64,000 bases of DNA, taken from contig NZ_BQYL01000001.1 in the NCBI RefSeq assembly GCF_023706045.1, positions 1,966,001 to 2,030,000 of the forward strand. The letters are read 5' to 3'. Made by a program: the position numbers and the translations under genes. Below the pieces are notes generated by a model. That model did no database searches. It was given only the letters and a program-made list of their open reading frames with translations, and was not told where the DNA came from. Positions 36,032 to 44,081 of the stretch are shown here, piece after piece (within the stretch, counting starts at the first letter, position 1; each line of letters opens with the position of its first letter). The DNA is from Kangiella sp. TOML190 (GTDB lineage Bacteria; Pseudomonadota; Gammaproteobacteria; Enterobacterales; Kangiellaceae).

Positions 36032-36063
36032 ATCTTGACTAATTTAGTCGGAATTGAGATAAT
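36032..36063 (+). promoter_or_regulatory. isc operon promoter with type-1 IscR site
   Basis: TTGACT (36035-36040), 17 bases, GATAAT (36058-36063). The sequence TTGACT-AATT-TAGTCGGAATT over the -35 box matches the palindromic type-1 IscR operator core (GACT-N4-TAGTC). In E. coli, [2Fe-2S]-IscR bound at such sites represses isc. Confidence 0.85.
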
Positions 36064-36118
36064 TTCACTATCGAAATCCGCTTTATTTTAGATTTTCTAA
36101 CCCGAACGACTTCTAATC

Positions 36119-36610
36119 ATGAAATTAAGTACAAAAGGCCGCTATGCGGTGACAGCGATGCTTGATTTGGCGCTTCATTCTGGAAGCGGGCCTATTAGTT
36201 TGTCTGAAATTTCGGGACGTCAGGATATTTCCTTATCTTACCTAGAACAGCTGTTTTCTAAGTTGCGTAAAGCCAATTTAGTCGATAGTATTCGCGGCCC
36301 GGGTGGCGGTTATGAATTGCAGCGCCCGAGCAATCGCATTACGATCGCAGACGTGGTTTTGGCGGTAAATGAGCCGATTGATGCCACTCGCTGTAAGGGT
36401 AAGGGTGGCTGTCAAGATGGTGAGCATTGTTTGTCGCATCAGTTATGGGCGGAATTATCCGACCAAATTTATCAGTTTTTAAGCGGTATTAGTTTAGAGC
36501 AGGTGGTTGAGCGCCGTTTTGTTAAGAAAGTGGCTGGTCGCCAAGACGCTGCAAATGAGACTATTTCTACAGGCAAGATCGGTGAAGATGAACTGATCTT
36601 CCTTAGTTGA
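36119..36610 (+). CDS. iscR: iron-sulfur cluster regulator IscR
   Basis: A 163-residue Rrf2-family regulator. The winged helix (1-65: [38 protein letters not shown]) precedes ligands Cys92, Cys98, Cys104 and His107, the same positions as E. coli IscR for its [2Fe-2S] cluster. When loaded it represses the isc promoter, reporting cluster supply. An IscR-type operator overlaps its own -35 box. Confidence 0.95.
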   Translation: MKLSTKGRYAVTAMLDLALHSGSGPISLSEISGRQDISLSYLEQLFSKLRKANLVDSIRGPGGGYELQRPSNRITIADVVLAVNEPIDATRCKGKGGCQDGEHCLSHQLWAELSDQIYQFLSGISLEQVVERRFVKKVAGRQDAANETISTGKIGEDELIFLS

Positions 36611-36611
36611 T

Positions 36612-36760
36612 ATCGAAGCTGTGATCCTGATGCCCCTAAAGGAGTTCCCTTAGGTCAAAAATCAGGATCTCGTATCGGCTATCTAAGGTGTTGATACGTG
36701 ATTGCCGCGGACTTAAAGAGCAACTCCTCGCAATGACGGATGATTTGAAAGTTTTAGTGT
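36612..36760 (+). other. structured iscR-iscS spacer
   Basis: GATCCTGAT (36623-36631) pairs with ATCAGGATC (36661-36669), with inner CCTAA/TTAGG. Further on, CGTATC (about 36669) and GATACG (about 36695), and ATTGC/GCAAT around 36700-36734, allow more hairpins. The last part (ATTGCCGCGG ... CCTCGCAATGACGG) looks like a dispersed genomic repeat. Confidence 0.6.
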
Positions 36761-36799
36761 ATTTGTAAATTGTATTTGAATTTAAGTGAAGAGAAGAAA

Positions 36800-38014
36800 A
36801 TGAAGTTACCCATCTATTTTGATTATGCTGCGACTACGCCAGTTGATCCGCGCGTGGTAGAGAAGATGATTCAGTACATGGGCGTTGAGGGGATTTATGG
36901 TAATCCTGCTTCGCGTTCACATAAATTTGGCTGGGCGGCTGAAGAAGCTGTGGACGAAGCGCGTGCTAATGTCGCCGAGCTTATTCATGCCGATCCGCGT
37001 GAAATTGTTTGGACTTCTGGTGCAACCGAGTCTGATAATCTTGCGATTAAGGGCGTTGCCCATTTTTACCAAAAGAAAGGTAAGCACATCATTACCGTTA
37101 AAACTGAGCATAAAGCAGTTTTAGATACGGCGCGTCAGCTTGAGCGTGAAGGTTATGACGTGACTTATATGGACGTGCAAGAAGATGGCCTATTGAATTT
37201 GGCTGCGTTAGAAGCCGCCATGCGCGAGGATACGGTTTTAGTGAGCGTGATGCACGTCAACAATGAAACTGGCGTGGTTCAGGATATTGATGCGATTGGT
37301 GAAATGTGCCGTGCGCGTAAAATTATGTTCCACGTTGATGCTGCGCAATCGGTGGGTAAAATGCCGATTGATGTGACTAAGACTAAAGTCGATTTAATGT
37401 CGATTTCGGGTCACAAAATGTATGGTCCAAAGGGTATTGGCGCTTTATACGTTCGTCGTAAGCCGCGCGTGCGGATCGAAGCGCAAATGCACGGCGGCGG
37501 GCATGAGCGTGGTATGCGTTCAGGTACTTTAGCTACTCACCAAATCGTGGGTATGGGCGAAGCGGCGCGTATTGCAGCAGAAGATATGGCGACGGATAAT
37601 GAGCGTATTATTAAATTACGCGAGCGTTTATGGGATGGCGTTAAAGGGATGGAAGAAGTCTATCTGAATGGTCATGAAACCCAGCGCGTTGCTGGTATTT
37701 TAAACGTCAGCTTTAACTTTGTTGAAGGTGAATCATTGATTATGGCGCTTAAAGATTTGGCGGTTTCTTCTGGTTCGGCTTGTACTTCGGCCAGTTTGGA
37801 ACCATCTTATGTTTTAAGAGCTTTAGGTCGAGACGACGAATTGGCGCACAGTTCGATCCGTTTCACCATTGGACGTTTTACCACCGAAGAAGAAGTGGAT
37901 TACGCCTTAGCACAAATTAACGACGGCATTGGCCGTTTGCGTGAGTTGTCGCCACTTTGGGATATGTACAAAGAAGGCATCGACTTGTCACAGGTTGAGT
38001 GGACAGCTCATTAA
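36800..38014 (+). CDS. iscS: cysteine desulfurase IscS
   Basis: A 404-residue PLP enzyme, the exact E. coli length. The PLP Lys is in [10 protein letters not shown] (about 206) and the persulfide Cys is in [13 protein letters not shown] (about 328). It takes sulfur from cysteine for IscU and for tRNA thiolation. The start ATG 36800 follows an AGAGAAG site; a longer frame from TTG 36770 lacks family similarity. Confidence 0.97.
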   Translation: MKLPIYFDYAATTPVDPRVVEKMIQYMGVEGIYGNPASRSHKFGWAAEEAVDEARANVAELIHADPREIVWTSGATESDNLAIKGVAHFYQKKGKHIITVKTEHKAVLDTARQLEREGYDVTYMDVQEDGLLNLAALEAAMREDTVLVSVMHVNNETGVVQDIDAIGEMCRARKIMFHVDAAQSVGKMPIDVTKTKVDLMSISGHKMYGPKGIGALYVRRKPRVRIEAQMHGGGHERGMRSGTLATHQIVGMGEAARIAAEDMATDNERIIKLRERLWDGVKGMEEVYLNGHETQRVAGILNVSFNFVEGESLIMALKDLAVSSGSACTSASLEPSYVLRALGRDDELAHSSIRFTIGRFTTEEEVDYALAQINDGIGRLRELSPLWDMYKEGIDLSQVEWTAH

Positions 38015-38045
38015 TCGGTTCTTGTGAAAGAACAGGAGAAATAGT

Positions 38046-38429
38046 ATGGCTTATAGTGAAAAAGTAATTGACCATTATGAAAACCCGCGCAACGTTGGTT
38101 CGTTTGAAAAAGACGAAGAGGGCGTTGGCACCGGTATGGTTGGCGCACCAGCTTGTGGTGACGTGATGAAACTGCAAATCAAAGTTAGCGAAGACGGTAT
38201 TATCGAAGATGCCAAATTTAAAACTTATGGCTGTGGTTCGGCGATTGCTTCTAGCTCGTTAATTACTGAATGGGTAAAAGGCAAGAGCATCGACGAAGCT
38301 CAAGAAATTAAAAATACCGATATTGCGGAAGAGTTAGCATTGCCTCCAGTGAAAATCCACTGCTCGGTGTTGGCCGAAGATGCGATTAAAGCTGCAGTAA
38401 CGGACTACAAAACCAAACAGGCTAAATAA
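38046..38429 (+). CDS. iscU: Fe-S cluster scaffold IscU
   Basis: A 127-residue scaffold. Cluster ligands Cys37 (GAPACGD), Cys63 (YGCGSA) and Cys106 (KIHCS) are present, and the HscA-recognised motif LPPVK lies before the last Cys. It builds clusters with sulfur from IscS and hands them on with HscA/HscB. Confidence 0.97.
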   Translation: MAYSEKVIDHYENPRNVGSFEKDEEGVGTGMVGAPACGDVMKLQIKVSEDGIIEDAKFKTYGCGSAIASSSLITEWVKGKSIDEAQEIKNTDIAEELALPPVKIHCSVLAEDAIKAAVTDYKTKQAK

Positions 38430-38441
38430 AGGTTAGCGTTC

Positions 38442-38765
38442 ATGGCAATTACCTTATCAGAAGCCGCCGCTGAGCGGGTTAAAAGCTTTTTGGCCAATCG
38501 CGGCAAAGGGCTTGGCTTGCGTCTGGGTGTAACCACCACAGGTTGTTCAGGTTTGGCCTACGTTCTCGAGTTCGTCGATGAGATGAACGAGGACGATGAA
38601 ATGTTTGAAGATAAAGGTATCAAAATTATTGTTGATGCCAAGAGCAAGGTGTATTTGGAAGGTACTCACCTAGAGTTTAAGAAAGAAGGTTTGAATGAAG
38701 GCTTCGAATTTACTAACCCTAACGTAAAGGGTGAGTGCGGTTGCGGCGAGTCCTTTACCGTCTGA
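38442..38765 (+). CDS. iscA: Fe-S carrier / iron-binding protein IscA
   Basis: A 107-residue A-type carrier. The three conserved cysteines are Cys35 (TTGCSG) and Cys99/Cys101 (GECGCGESF). It follows iscU by 12 bases. Confidence 0.96.
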   Translation: MAITLSEAAAERVKSFLANRGKGLGLRLGVTTTGCSGLAYVLEFVDEMNEDDEMFEDKGIKIIVDAKSKVYLEGTHLEFKKEGLNEGFEFTNPNVKGECGCGESFTV

Positions 38766-38929
38766 TTGTTAAAATGCTCGATAGCTTCGTTAAAGTTCAA
38801 AATAAAATACTCAGGTATTATTTATACATTCCGTTTTTCTTTTTGAACTCCGCCTCGCTCTCAAACATTTTATCTAATCATGCGAAGCGCTATTAAATAA
38901 AGCTATTCCCGTGTAAACGTGGATCTAAA
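38766..38929 (+). other. iscA-hscB spacer with long-loop inverted repeat
   Basis: AGTTCAAAA (38794-38802) and TTTTGAACT (38841-38849) bracket a 38-base loop. A looser outer pairing joins GATAGCTTCG and CGAAGCGCTAT. No gene. Confidence 0.5.
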
Positions 38930-39463
38930 TTGAGAAGACAATTGAAAAATCCATTTGAGTTATTCGGCCTTGAGCCGAATTTTTTATTAAATGAGCGAGA
39001 GCTTTCGCAGAAGCTACGCTCCATGTTGCAGGCGGTGCATCCGGATCGGTTTGCCTCAGCTGGTGATCAGGAGCAATTGGCAGCTATGCAAAAAACGACT
39101 CAAATAAACGATGCTTATGGGATTTTGAAAAGTCCTGTGCGTCGCGCTCAAGCGCTGTTAAAACTGAAAACGGGGATGGACGGAGCTGCTGAGATTACGG
39201 TTAAGGATCCTATGTTTCTAATGCAACAGCTAGAGCTGCGAGAAGAGCTAGAAAAGCTATCGGATGACAAAGATATGAATGGACTTTTGGACTTTTCTGA
39301 GCAGATAGAAGCGATGCAGTCTGAGCAAATTACGGCGATAGATAGTTTGTTTAACCAAGACGCGCTCGATTCTGATAAAATTTTGGCAGAAATTCATAAG
39401 CTTCAATTTTTGCGTAAGACTTTAATGGATACTGAAGCGGCAGAAGACAAGCTTTTAGATTAG
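38930..39463 (+). CDS. hscB: Hsc20/J-type co-chaperone HscB
   Basis: A 177-residue protein. The J domain opens NPFELFGLEPNF and carries the HPD tripeptide (AVHPDRFAS, near 38-40). The C-terminal three-helix IscU-binding domain includes EAMQSEQITAIDSLF. No ATG or GTG is available: only TTG 38930 or TTG 38942 can start it after an in-frame stop at 38894. I take 38930 but the second gives a more family-like N-terminus (MKNPFELFG). Confidence 0.93.
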   Translation: MRRQLKNPFELFGLEPNFLLNERELSQKLRSMLQAVHPDRFASAGDQEQLAAMQKTTQINDAYGILKSPVRRAQALLKLKTGMDGAAEITVKDPMFLMQQLELREELEKLSDDKDMNGLLDFSEQIEAMQSEQITAIDSLFNQDALDSDKILAEIHKLQFLRKTLMDTEAAEDKLLD

Positions 39464-39522
39464 TGCTTAATTAATTCGCAGGGCAAAGCTCACAGGATAA
39501 AGAGTTCTAAAGAGAAGAATCT

Positions 39523-41397
39523 ATGGCCTTACTACAAATTGCAGAGCCGGGACAATCAACTAAGCCGCACGAGCATAAATATGCGGCAGGAATTGATCTG
39601 GGAACCACCAACTCTTTGATCGCCACGGTTCGTAGCGGCGTTGCACAAACCTTGCCCGATCTTAAAGGTAATCACCTCTTACCCTCGATTGTTCACTACG
39701 CCAAAGATGGTGAAGTGTCGGTTGGTCATTCGGCAAAGCTTTTTCAATGTTCGGACGCCGAAAACACCGTTAGTTCGGTTAAACGCTTAATGGGTCGCGG
39801 CCTTGGTGATGTTCAGGCGATTAAAGAATTTAGTGCTAACCGCTTAACGGCTTCTGGCATTGGCGAAAAAGGGATGCCTGCAGTACAGATTTACGATCAG
39901 ATCAAAAATCCTGTAGAAATTTCTGCAGAAATTTTAAAGGTGTTGGCTCATAGAGCCGAAGATGCGCTAGGTGTGCCAGAGGGTGAAAGCTTAGGTGGTG
40001 TGGTGATCACGGTTCCTGCCTATTTTGATGATGCACAGCGTCAAGCCACCAAAGACGCGGCGCAAATTGCGGGCTTAAATGTTTTACGCTTATTAAACGA
40101 GCCTACCGCGGCGGCAGTTGCTTATGGTTTAGATACTGGTAATGAAGGAATACATGCGATTTACGATTTAGGCGGTGGTACTTTCGACATTTCGATTTTA
40201 CGCTTAGAAAAAGGTGTTTATGAAGTGCTCGCCACGGGCGGTGATTCGGCCTTGGGCGGCGACGATTTTGATCGGGCTATTGCAGGTTTGTTAGTTAAAG
40301 AAGCTCAGATTGAGCTTGATGATCGTCAGTCGTATCAAATGGCGATGCTAAAAGCGCGCGAAATCAAAGAAGCCTTAACCGACACAGAGTCACTCGAGCT
40401 GCATTTTATGGGCTGGGATGGAACTGTTAGCCGCGAGCAGATTAATGAGTTGATGACACCAATAGTCGATAAAACCCTATTGGCATGCCGTAGAACCATT
40501 AAAGATGCTGGCCTTAAGGCTAGCGACATTAAAGAAATTGTAATGGTCGGTGGTTCGACTCGAGTACCCTTGGTACAACAAAAAGTAGCGGCTTATTTCA
40601 AGCAAGAACCCTTAACGACAATTGATCCGGATCGAGTGGTAGCCATCGGCGCGGCGATTCAGGCGGATGTTTTGATTGGTAATAAAGCCAATGATCAGTT
40701 GTTATTGTTAGACGTTTTGCCCTTATCTTTAGGGGTTGAAACCATGGGCGGCTTGGTCGAGAAAATTATTCCACGCAATACACCAATTCCCATTGCGCGG
40801 GCGCAAGAATTTACCACTTTTAAAGATGGCCAGACGGCTATGGCGATCCATGTGGTGCAGGGCGAGCGCGAACTGGTGGACGATTGCCGTTCGTTAGCGC
40901 GTTTTGAATTGCGTGGTATACCGCCAATGGTGGCGGGTGCCGCACGAATTAAAGTAACTTATCAGGTTGATGCTGATGGTTTGTTAAATGTTACAGCGCT
41001 CGAAGCTACCTCTGGAGTACAGGCAGAAATTCAGGTTAAGCCATCTTATGGCTTGACTGATAGCCAAGTGACCCAAATGCTGAAAAGCTCGATTGATAAA
41101 GCCGAAGAAGATATGCAGCTTCGGATGTTGCGTGAAGAACAGGTTGAAGCGAGCCGAGTCATTGAAGCTGTTCGAGCCGCGCTAGAGGATAACGGTCAAG
41201 CTTTGCTATCTGACGATGAGTTTGAAGCTATCCAATCAGCAGTAAAACAACTTGAAATAGTCGCTCAAGGCACCGATATAGAAGTTATTAAGGCAGCTAT
41301 AAAAGTGGTTGATGCCAATAGCCAAGAGTTTGCTTCAAGACGTATGGACGCCAGTATTGCTAAAGCTTTAGTGGGCAGTGAAGTTGATGAATTATAG
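39523..41397 (+). CDS. hscA: Hsp70-type chaperone HscA
   Basis: A 624-residue Hsp70. The actin-fold ATPase covers residues 20-390 ([37 protein letters not shown]), the substrate-binding domain 400-520 ([21 protein letters not shown]), and a helical lid follows. It drives release of clusters from IscU, with HscB as co-chaperone. Confidence 0.97.
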   Translation: MALLQIAEPGQSTKPHEHKYAAGIDLGTTNSLIATVRSGVAQTLPDLKGNHLLPSIVHYAKDGEVSVGHSAKLFQCSDAENTVSSVKRLMGRGLGDVQAIKEFSANRLTASGIGEKGMPAVQIYDQIKNPVEISAEILKVLAHRAEDALGVPEGESLGGVVITVPAYFDDAQRQATKDAAQIAGLNVLRLLNEPTAAAVAYGLDTGNEGIHAIYDLGGGTFDISILRLEKGVYEVLATGGDSALGGDDFDRAIAGLLVKEAQIELDDRQSYQMAMLKAREIKEALTDTESLELHFMGWDGTVSREQINELMTPIVDKTLLACRRTIKDAGLKASDIKEIVMVGGSTRVPLVQQKVAAYFKQEPLTTIDPDRVVAIGAAIQADVLIGNKANDQLLLLDVLPLSLGVETMGGLVEKIIPRNTPIPIARAQEFTTFKDGQTAMAIHVVQGERELVDDCRSLARFELRGIPPMVAGAARIKVTYQVDADGLLNVTALEATSGVQAEIQVKPSYGLTDSQVTQMLKSSIDKAEEDMQLRMLREEQVEASRVIEAVRAALEDNGQALLSDDEFEAIQSAVKQLEIVAQGTDIEVIKAAIKVVDANSQEFASRRMDASIAKALVGSEVDEL

Positions 41398-41426
41398 CGG
41401 ATAAGAAAAGTTACCAGGTTGAATGA

Positions 41427-41765
41427 ATGCCAAAAATTGTATTTTTACCCAATGAAGAATTATGTCCTGAAGGTTCTGTGGTCGAAGCGGAAGAGGGGCA
41501 AACCATTTTAGAAGTCGCCAAGCAGAATGATATTGATATCGAGCATGCTTGTGAGATGTCTTGCGCCTGTACAACTTGTCATGTGATCGTGCGTGAAGGG
41601 TTTGATTCGCTAGAAGAAAGCGATGAGCTGGAAGATGATATGCTAGATAAAGCTTGGGGCTTAGAGCCAGAATCGCGCTTAAGCTGTCAGGCAATGGTTG
41701 CGGATGAGGATCTGGTGGTTGATATTCCAAAGTATACCCTCAACCATGCTAAGGAAAACCACTAA
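41427..41765 (+). CDS. fdx: [2Fe-2S] ferredoxin, isc-type
   Basis: A 112-residue adrenodoxin-like ferredoxin with ligands in HACEMSCACTTCHV (three Cys) and LSCQAM (fourth Cys). The acidic stretch ESDELEDDMLD is where IscS docks. It supplies electrons in cluster assembly and follows hscA by 29 bases. Confidence 0.96.
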   Translation: MPKIVFLPNEELCPEGSVVEAEEGQTILEVAKQNDIDIEHACEMSCACTTCHVIVREGFDSLEESDELEDDMLDKAWGLEPESRLSCQAMVADEDLVVDIPKYTLNHAKENH

Positions 41766-41919
41766 GAGCTGATAATCGTCAACTATACTTCGTCATCATT
41801 TATTTTGGTGCTCGTCATTTGCACAAGCAAACTCCAACGCAACAAAATAAATGCTTCCTCGTCTAATTTTAGCTTATGAACTCTTAAATCGAGCTGGAAC
41901 TAACTATTAAGGTGAAGTT
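41766..41919 (+). other. fdx-iscX spacer with long-loop inverted repeat
   Basis: CATTTATTTTG (41797-41807) and CAAAATAAATG (41843-41853), a perfect 11-base pair, bracket a 35-base loop. Also CTTCGTC / CCTCGTC near the ends. No gene. Confidence 0.5.
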
Positions 41920-42114
41920 ATGAAATGGACTGATTCTTTAGATATAGCGATTGAGTTGTATGAAGCCAATCCGGAGCTAGATCCTAAAACCATCAATTTT
42001 GTTGATTTACGGCAAATGGTACTGGATTTAGAAGGATTTGCGGATGACCCTAATCGCTGCGGAGAGCGGATTTTAGAGGCCATCCAAATGGCATGGATAG
42101 AAGAAGCGGAGTAA
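41920..42114 (+). CDS. iscX: IscX small acidic ISC protein
   Basis: A 64-residue acidic protein, the standard length. Family motifs: MKWTDSLDIAIELYEANPEL and RCGERILEAIQMAWIEE. It binds iron and IscS as a regulator of assembly, and closes the isc cluster. Confidence 0.95.
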   Translation: MKWTDSLDIAIELYEANPELDPKTINFVDLRQMVLDLEGFADDPNRCGERILEAIQMAWIEEAE

Positions 42115-42119
42115 GGCTA

Positions 42120-42511
42120 CTATTTGGTGTAGTGATTTATCCGGCTTTTCATCGAGACTCGAGGAATGTAGCTATGATACATTCTTGAGCTGCTGCTATG
42201 GCCAGAATAATAAGATGGATAATAGCTATCTTGCCGACTCTTTTTGAAGTTAGTCTTGGCCTGTGTATCAGTTAAGATACATTCATCTTTATATTTGGCG
42301 TAACAGCTTGCGATTGATTTAGAAGTTTTTTCACTTAGTGCCTGGTTGTAATTGTTAAGCGCTTGTTGATAACTTAAAACGCATACGTTTCCTTGTGCAA
42401 AAATAATGCAATCATCGGCTTTAGGAGCTTCAGCTCTTTCACTATTTTGGTTTTCTGCAAAGCCGTTGTAACTAATAATATTAATGAGATGATGATTTTT
42501 GTTGTTTTCAT
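42120..42511 (-). pseudogene. small secreted Cys-containing protein, frameshifted in the signal peptide
   Basis: A gene for a secreted protein of about 130 residues, broken by one missing base. From ATG 42511, with a perfect CAAGGAG site, the frame reads MKTTKIIISLILLVTTA, a signal peptide, then goes out of frame. The next frame continues at FAENQNSERAEAPKADD. Adding one T at the TTT run (A run at 42459-42461) joins them into ...VTTAFAENQ, with an AFA signal-peptidase site. The mature part has four Cys (ADDC, GNVC, IASC, DEC), possibly two disulfides, and a Ser/Tyr/Arg-rich tail. Either a sequencing or assembly slip, or a phase-variable or dead gene. Confidence 0.75.
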
Positions 42512-42632
42512 GATTAACTCCTTGGTAATTCCAACCTGTAAATCCTATCAATGACATACATCTGATGTCAAACGTCACCTATCAAGCTATAATCAATATT
42601 AAAAGCATAAACGATGTAATAAACTAATAAAT

Positions 42633-42667
42633 AGGCTTGTATTTTTCGCGAAAAACAGTATTATACA
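42633..42667 (+). promoter_or_regulatory. promoter of tRNA-Lys copy 1
   Basis: TTGTAT, 16 bases, TATTAT followed by the GC-rich ACACGCC; a hairpin CCAAGAC-TGA-GTCTTGG (about 42676-42692) then leads into the tRNA. Confidence 0.6.
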
Positions 42668-42727
42668 CGCCTCACCAAGACTGAGTCTTGGAAGCAGAAA
42701 AGCTTTAAAAATCGCATTTAAAACAAT

Positions 42728-42803
42728 GGGTTGCTAGCTCAGTCGGTAGAGCATCTGACTTTTAATCAGGTGGTCACAGGTTCGATTCCTGTGCAACCCA
42801 CCA
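42728..42803 (+). tRNA. tRNA-Lys (anticodon TTT), copy 1
   Basis: A 76-base cloverleaf. Acceptor GGGTTGC/GCAACCC, anticodon loop ACTTTTAA with TTT, T arm CAGGTTCGATTCCTG, encoded CCA. Identical to the copy at 43885. Confidence 0.97.
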
Positions 42804-42822
42804 TTTTCAAGGCGTTAAGCCT

Positions 42823-42853
42823 AAAAAACCGCATCAGAAGATGCGGTTTTTTT
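42823..42853 (+). terminator. intrinsic terminator after tRNA-Lys copy 1
   Basis: AAAACCGCATC-AGAA-GATGCGGTTTT, then T run. It also lies just after the stop of the convergent pirin gene and, being symmetric, may serve both. Confidence 0.85.
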
Positions 42854-42872
42854 ATGCCTTGGGTTTAGTAGG

Positions 42873-43736
42873 TTAGCTGATACTACCGAAATCACCATTC
42901 TTAAAATCGCGAAGTGTGGCTTCGATTTCTTCTCTGCTGTTCATGACAAAAGGCCCATAACCTACAATCGGTTCATTTAAGGGTTCACCGCTTAAAATCA
43001 GCAATTTGGCATCATTATTGGCTTCGATACTAACGCCTGTACCTTCTGTGCTTAGTACTGCCATTTGGCGTTCTCTGACCAGCCGCTCCGAGTTGATTTC
43101 TACAGTTCCTGACAAGACTACCACAGCGCCCGTCCAACCCTGATTAAGTTCTAGCTCAATTTTCTTGCCCGCATTTATTCGAGTATCCATAACTTGCAAT
43201 GGCGAGAAGGTGCTCGCTGGGCCATGGCTGTCTTGATAATCGCCAGCAATCAGGCGTAACTGACCGGCATTATCGCCGAGCTGTAAGGTTGGGATCTGAC
43301 TAGCTTGTATATCTTGGTACTTTGGAGTCGTCATTTTATGCTTAGCGGGCAAATTGACCCAAAGTTGCGCCATCTCCATTTCGCCACCGGTTTGGGTAAA
43401 GTCAGTCGAAAGAAATTCTTCGTGCATAATTCCACTGCCAGCGGTCATCCACTGCACATCACCAGTTCCGATAACGCCACCTGCGCCGGTCGAATCTCTA
43501 TGTTCGACTTCGCCTTGATAAACGATGGTTACGGTTTCAAAACCTCGATGCGGGTGCTCTCCAACGCCACGCTTGTTGGCTGATGGCTCGAAAACCTTAG
43601 GTGCCGCATGATCGAGTAGTAAAAAGGGGCTTAAAGTTTCGCCATGACTTTGATAGCTGAACATGGAACTCACATGAAAGGCATTTCCAACCCAATGTTT
43701 GGCTGGCGCTGAATTTATAGCGATAACATTTTTCAT
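42873..43736 (-). CDS. pirin family protein
   Basis: A 287-residue double cupin. The N-cupin metal motif is HPHRGFETVTIVYQGEVEH (near 60-78) with further His/Glu in SGIMHEEF. The C-cupin is less conserved (NQGWTGAVVVLSG). The family binds iron or nickel and some members are quercetin dioxygenases; others act as redox sensors. Start ATG 43736 follows AGGT; a longer frame is not supported. Flanked by two identical tRNA-Lys genes. Confidence 0.9.
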   Translation of the reverse strand: MKNVIAINSAPAKHWVGNAFHVSSMFSYQSHGETLSPFLLLDHAAPKVFEPSANKRGVGEHPHRGFETVTIVYQGEVEHRDSTGAGGVIGTGDVQWMTAGSGIMHEEFLSTDFTQTGGEMEMAQLWVNLPAKHKMTTPKYQDIQASQIPTLQLGDNAGQLRLIAGDYQDSHGPASTFSPLQVMDTRINAGKKIELELNQGWTGAVVVLSGTVEINSERLVRERQMAVLSTEGTGVSIEANNDAKLLILSGEPLNEPIVGYGPFVMNSREEIEATLRDFKNGDFGSIS

Positions 43737-43826
43737 AAAATTACCTATAAAAAGGTTTAGCAATAGCTTGTAAATGGTGGTTTTTTATGCAAAATCAAGT
43801 CTACTAAAAAATGCTGCGGAAAATGC

Positions 43827-43856
43827 TTGTTTTTTCTTAATTTATCGGTATTATAC
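43827..43856 (+). promoter_or_regulatory. promoter of tRNA-Lys copy 2
   Basis: TTGTTT, 16 bases, TATTAT, then ACGCGCC, and a hairpin GAGTCT-TCT-AGACTC (about 43864-43880) before the tRNA. Same plan as copy 1. Confidence 0.6.
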
Positions 43857-43884
43857 GCGCCGTTGAGTCTTCTAGACTCGTTAT

Positions 43885-43960
43885 GGGTTGCTAGCTCAGT
43901 CGGTAGAGCATCTGACTTTTAATCAGGTGGTCACAGGTTCGATTCCTGTGCAACCCACCA
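43885..43960 (+). tRNA. tRNA-Lys (anticodon TTT), copy 2
   Basis: A 76-base cloverleaf identical to copy 1 (42728), with encoded CCA. Its promoter is of the same plan but its leader and terminator differ in sequence. Confidence 0.97.
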
Positions 43961-43996
43961 TATTTTATCTCCCTCTTGTGTAAAGAGCGGAGCACA

Positions 43997-44027
43997 AAGC
44001 CGCTTCAGGAATGTTGCGGCTTTTTTA
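43997..44027 (+). terminator. intrinsic terminator after tRNA-Lys copy 2
   Basis: AAGCCGC ... GCGGCTT stem with a run of T; 36 bases past the tRNA. Confidence 0.8.
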
Positions 44028-44040
44028 TTGGCTGCTCATT

Positions 44041-44063
44041 AAAAAAGGGCGCTTAAAGCGCCC
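44041..44063 (-). terminator. intrinsic terminator after the S9A peptidase (end of accessory locus)
   Basis: On the minus strand, GGGCGCTTTAAGCGCCC followed by TTTTTT; 19 bases past the stop of the peptidase gene. Confidence 0.85.
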
Positions 44064-44081
44064 TTGATTTAACTTTTAATT

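Noticed and set aside
41392-41730. 112-codon open frame antisense to fdx
   Set aside because: Shadow of the ferredoxin gene; no independent support.
42512-42578. Upstream extension of the small secreted gene to an ATG at 42578
   Set aside because: This frame lacks a ribosome site and a signal peptide; the frameshift model starting at 42511 explains the data better.
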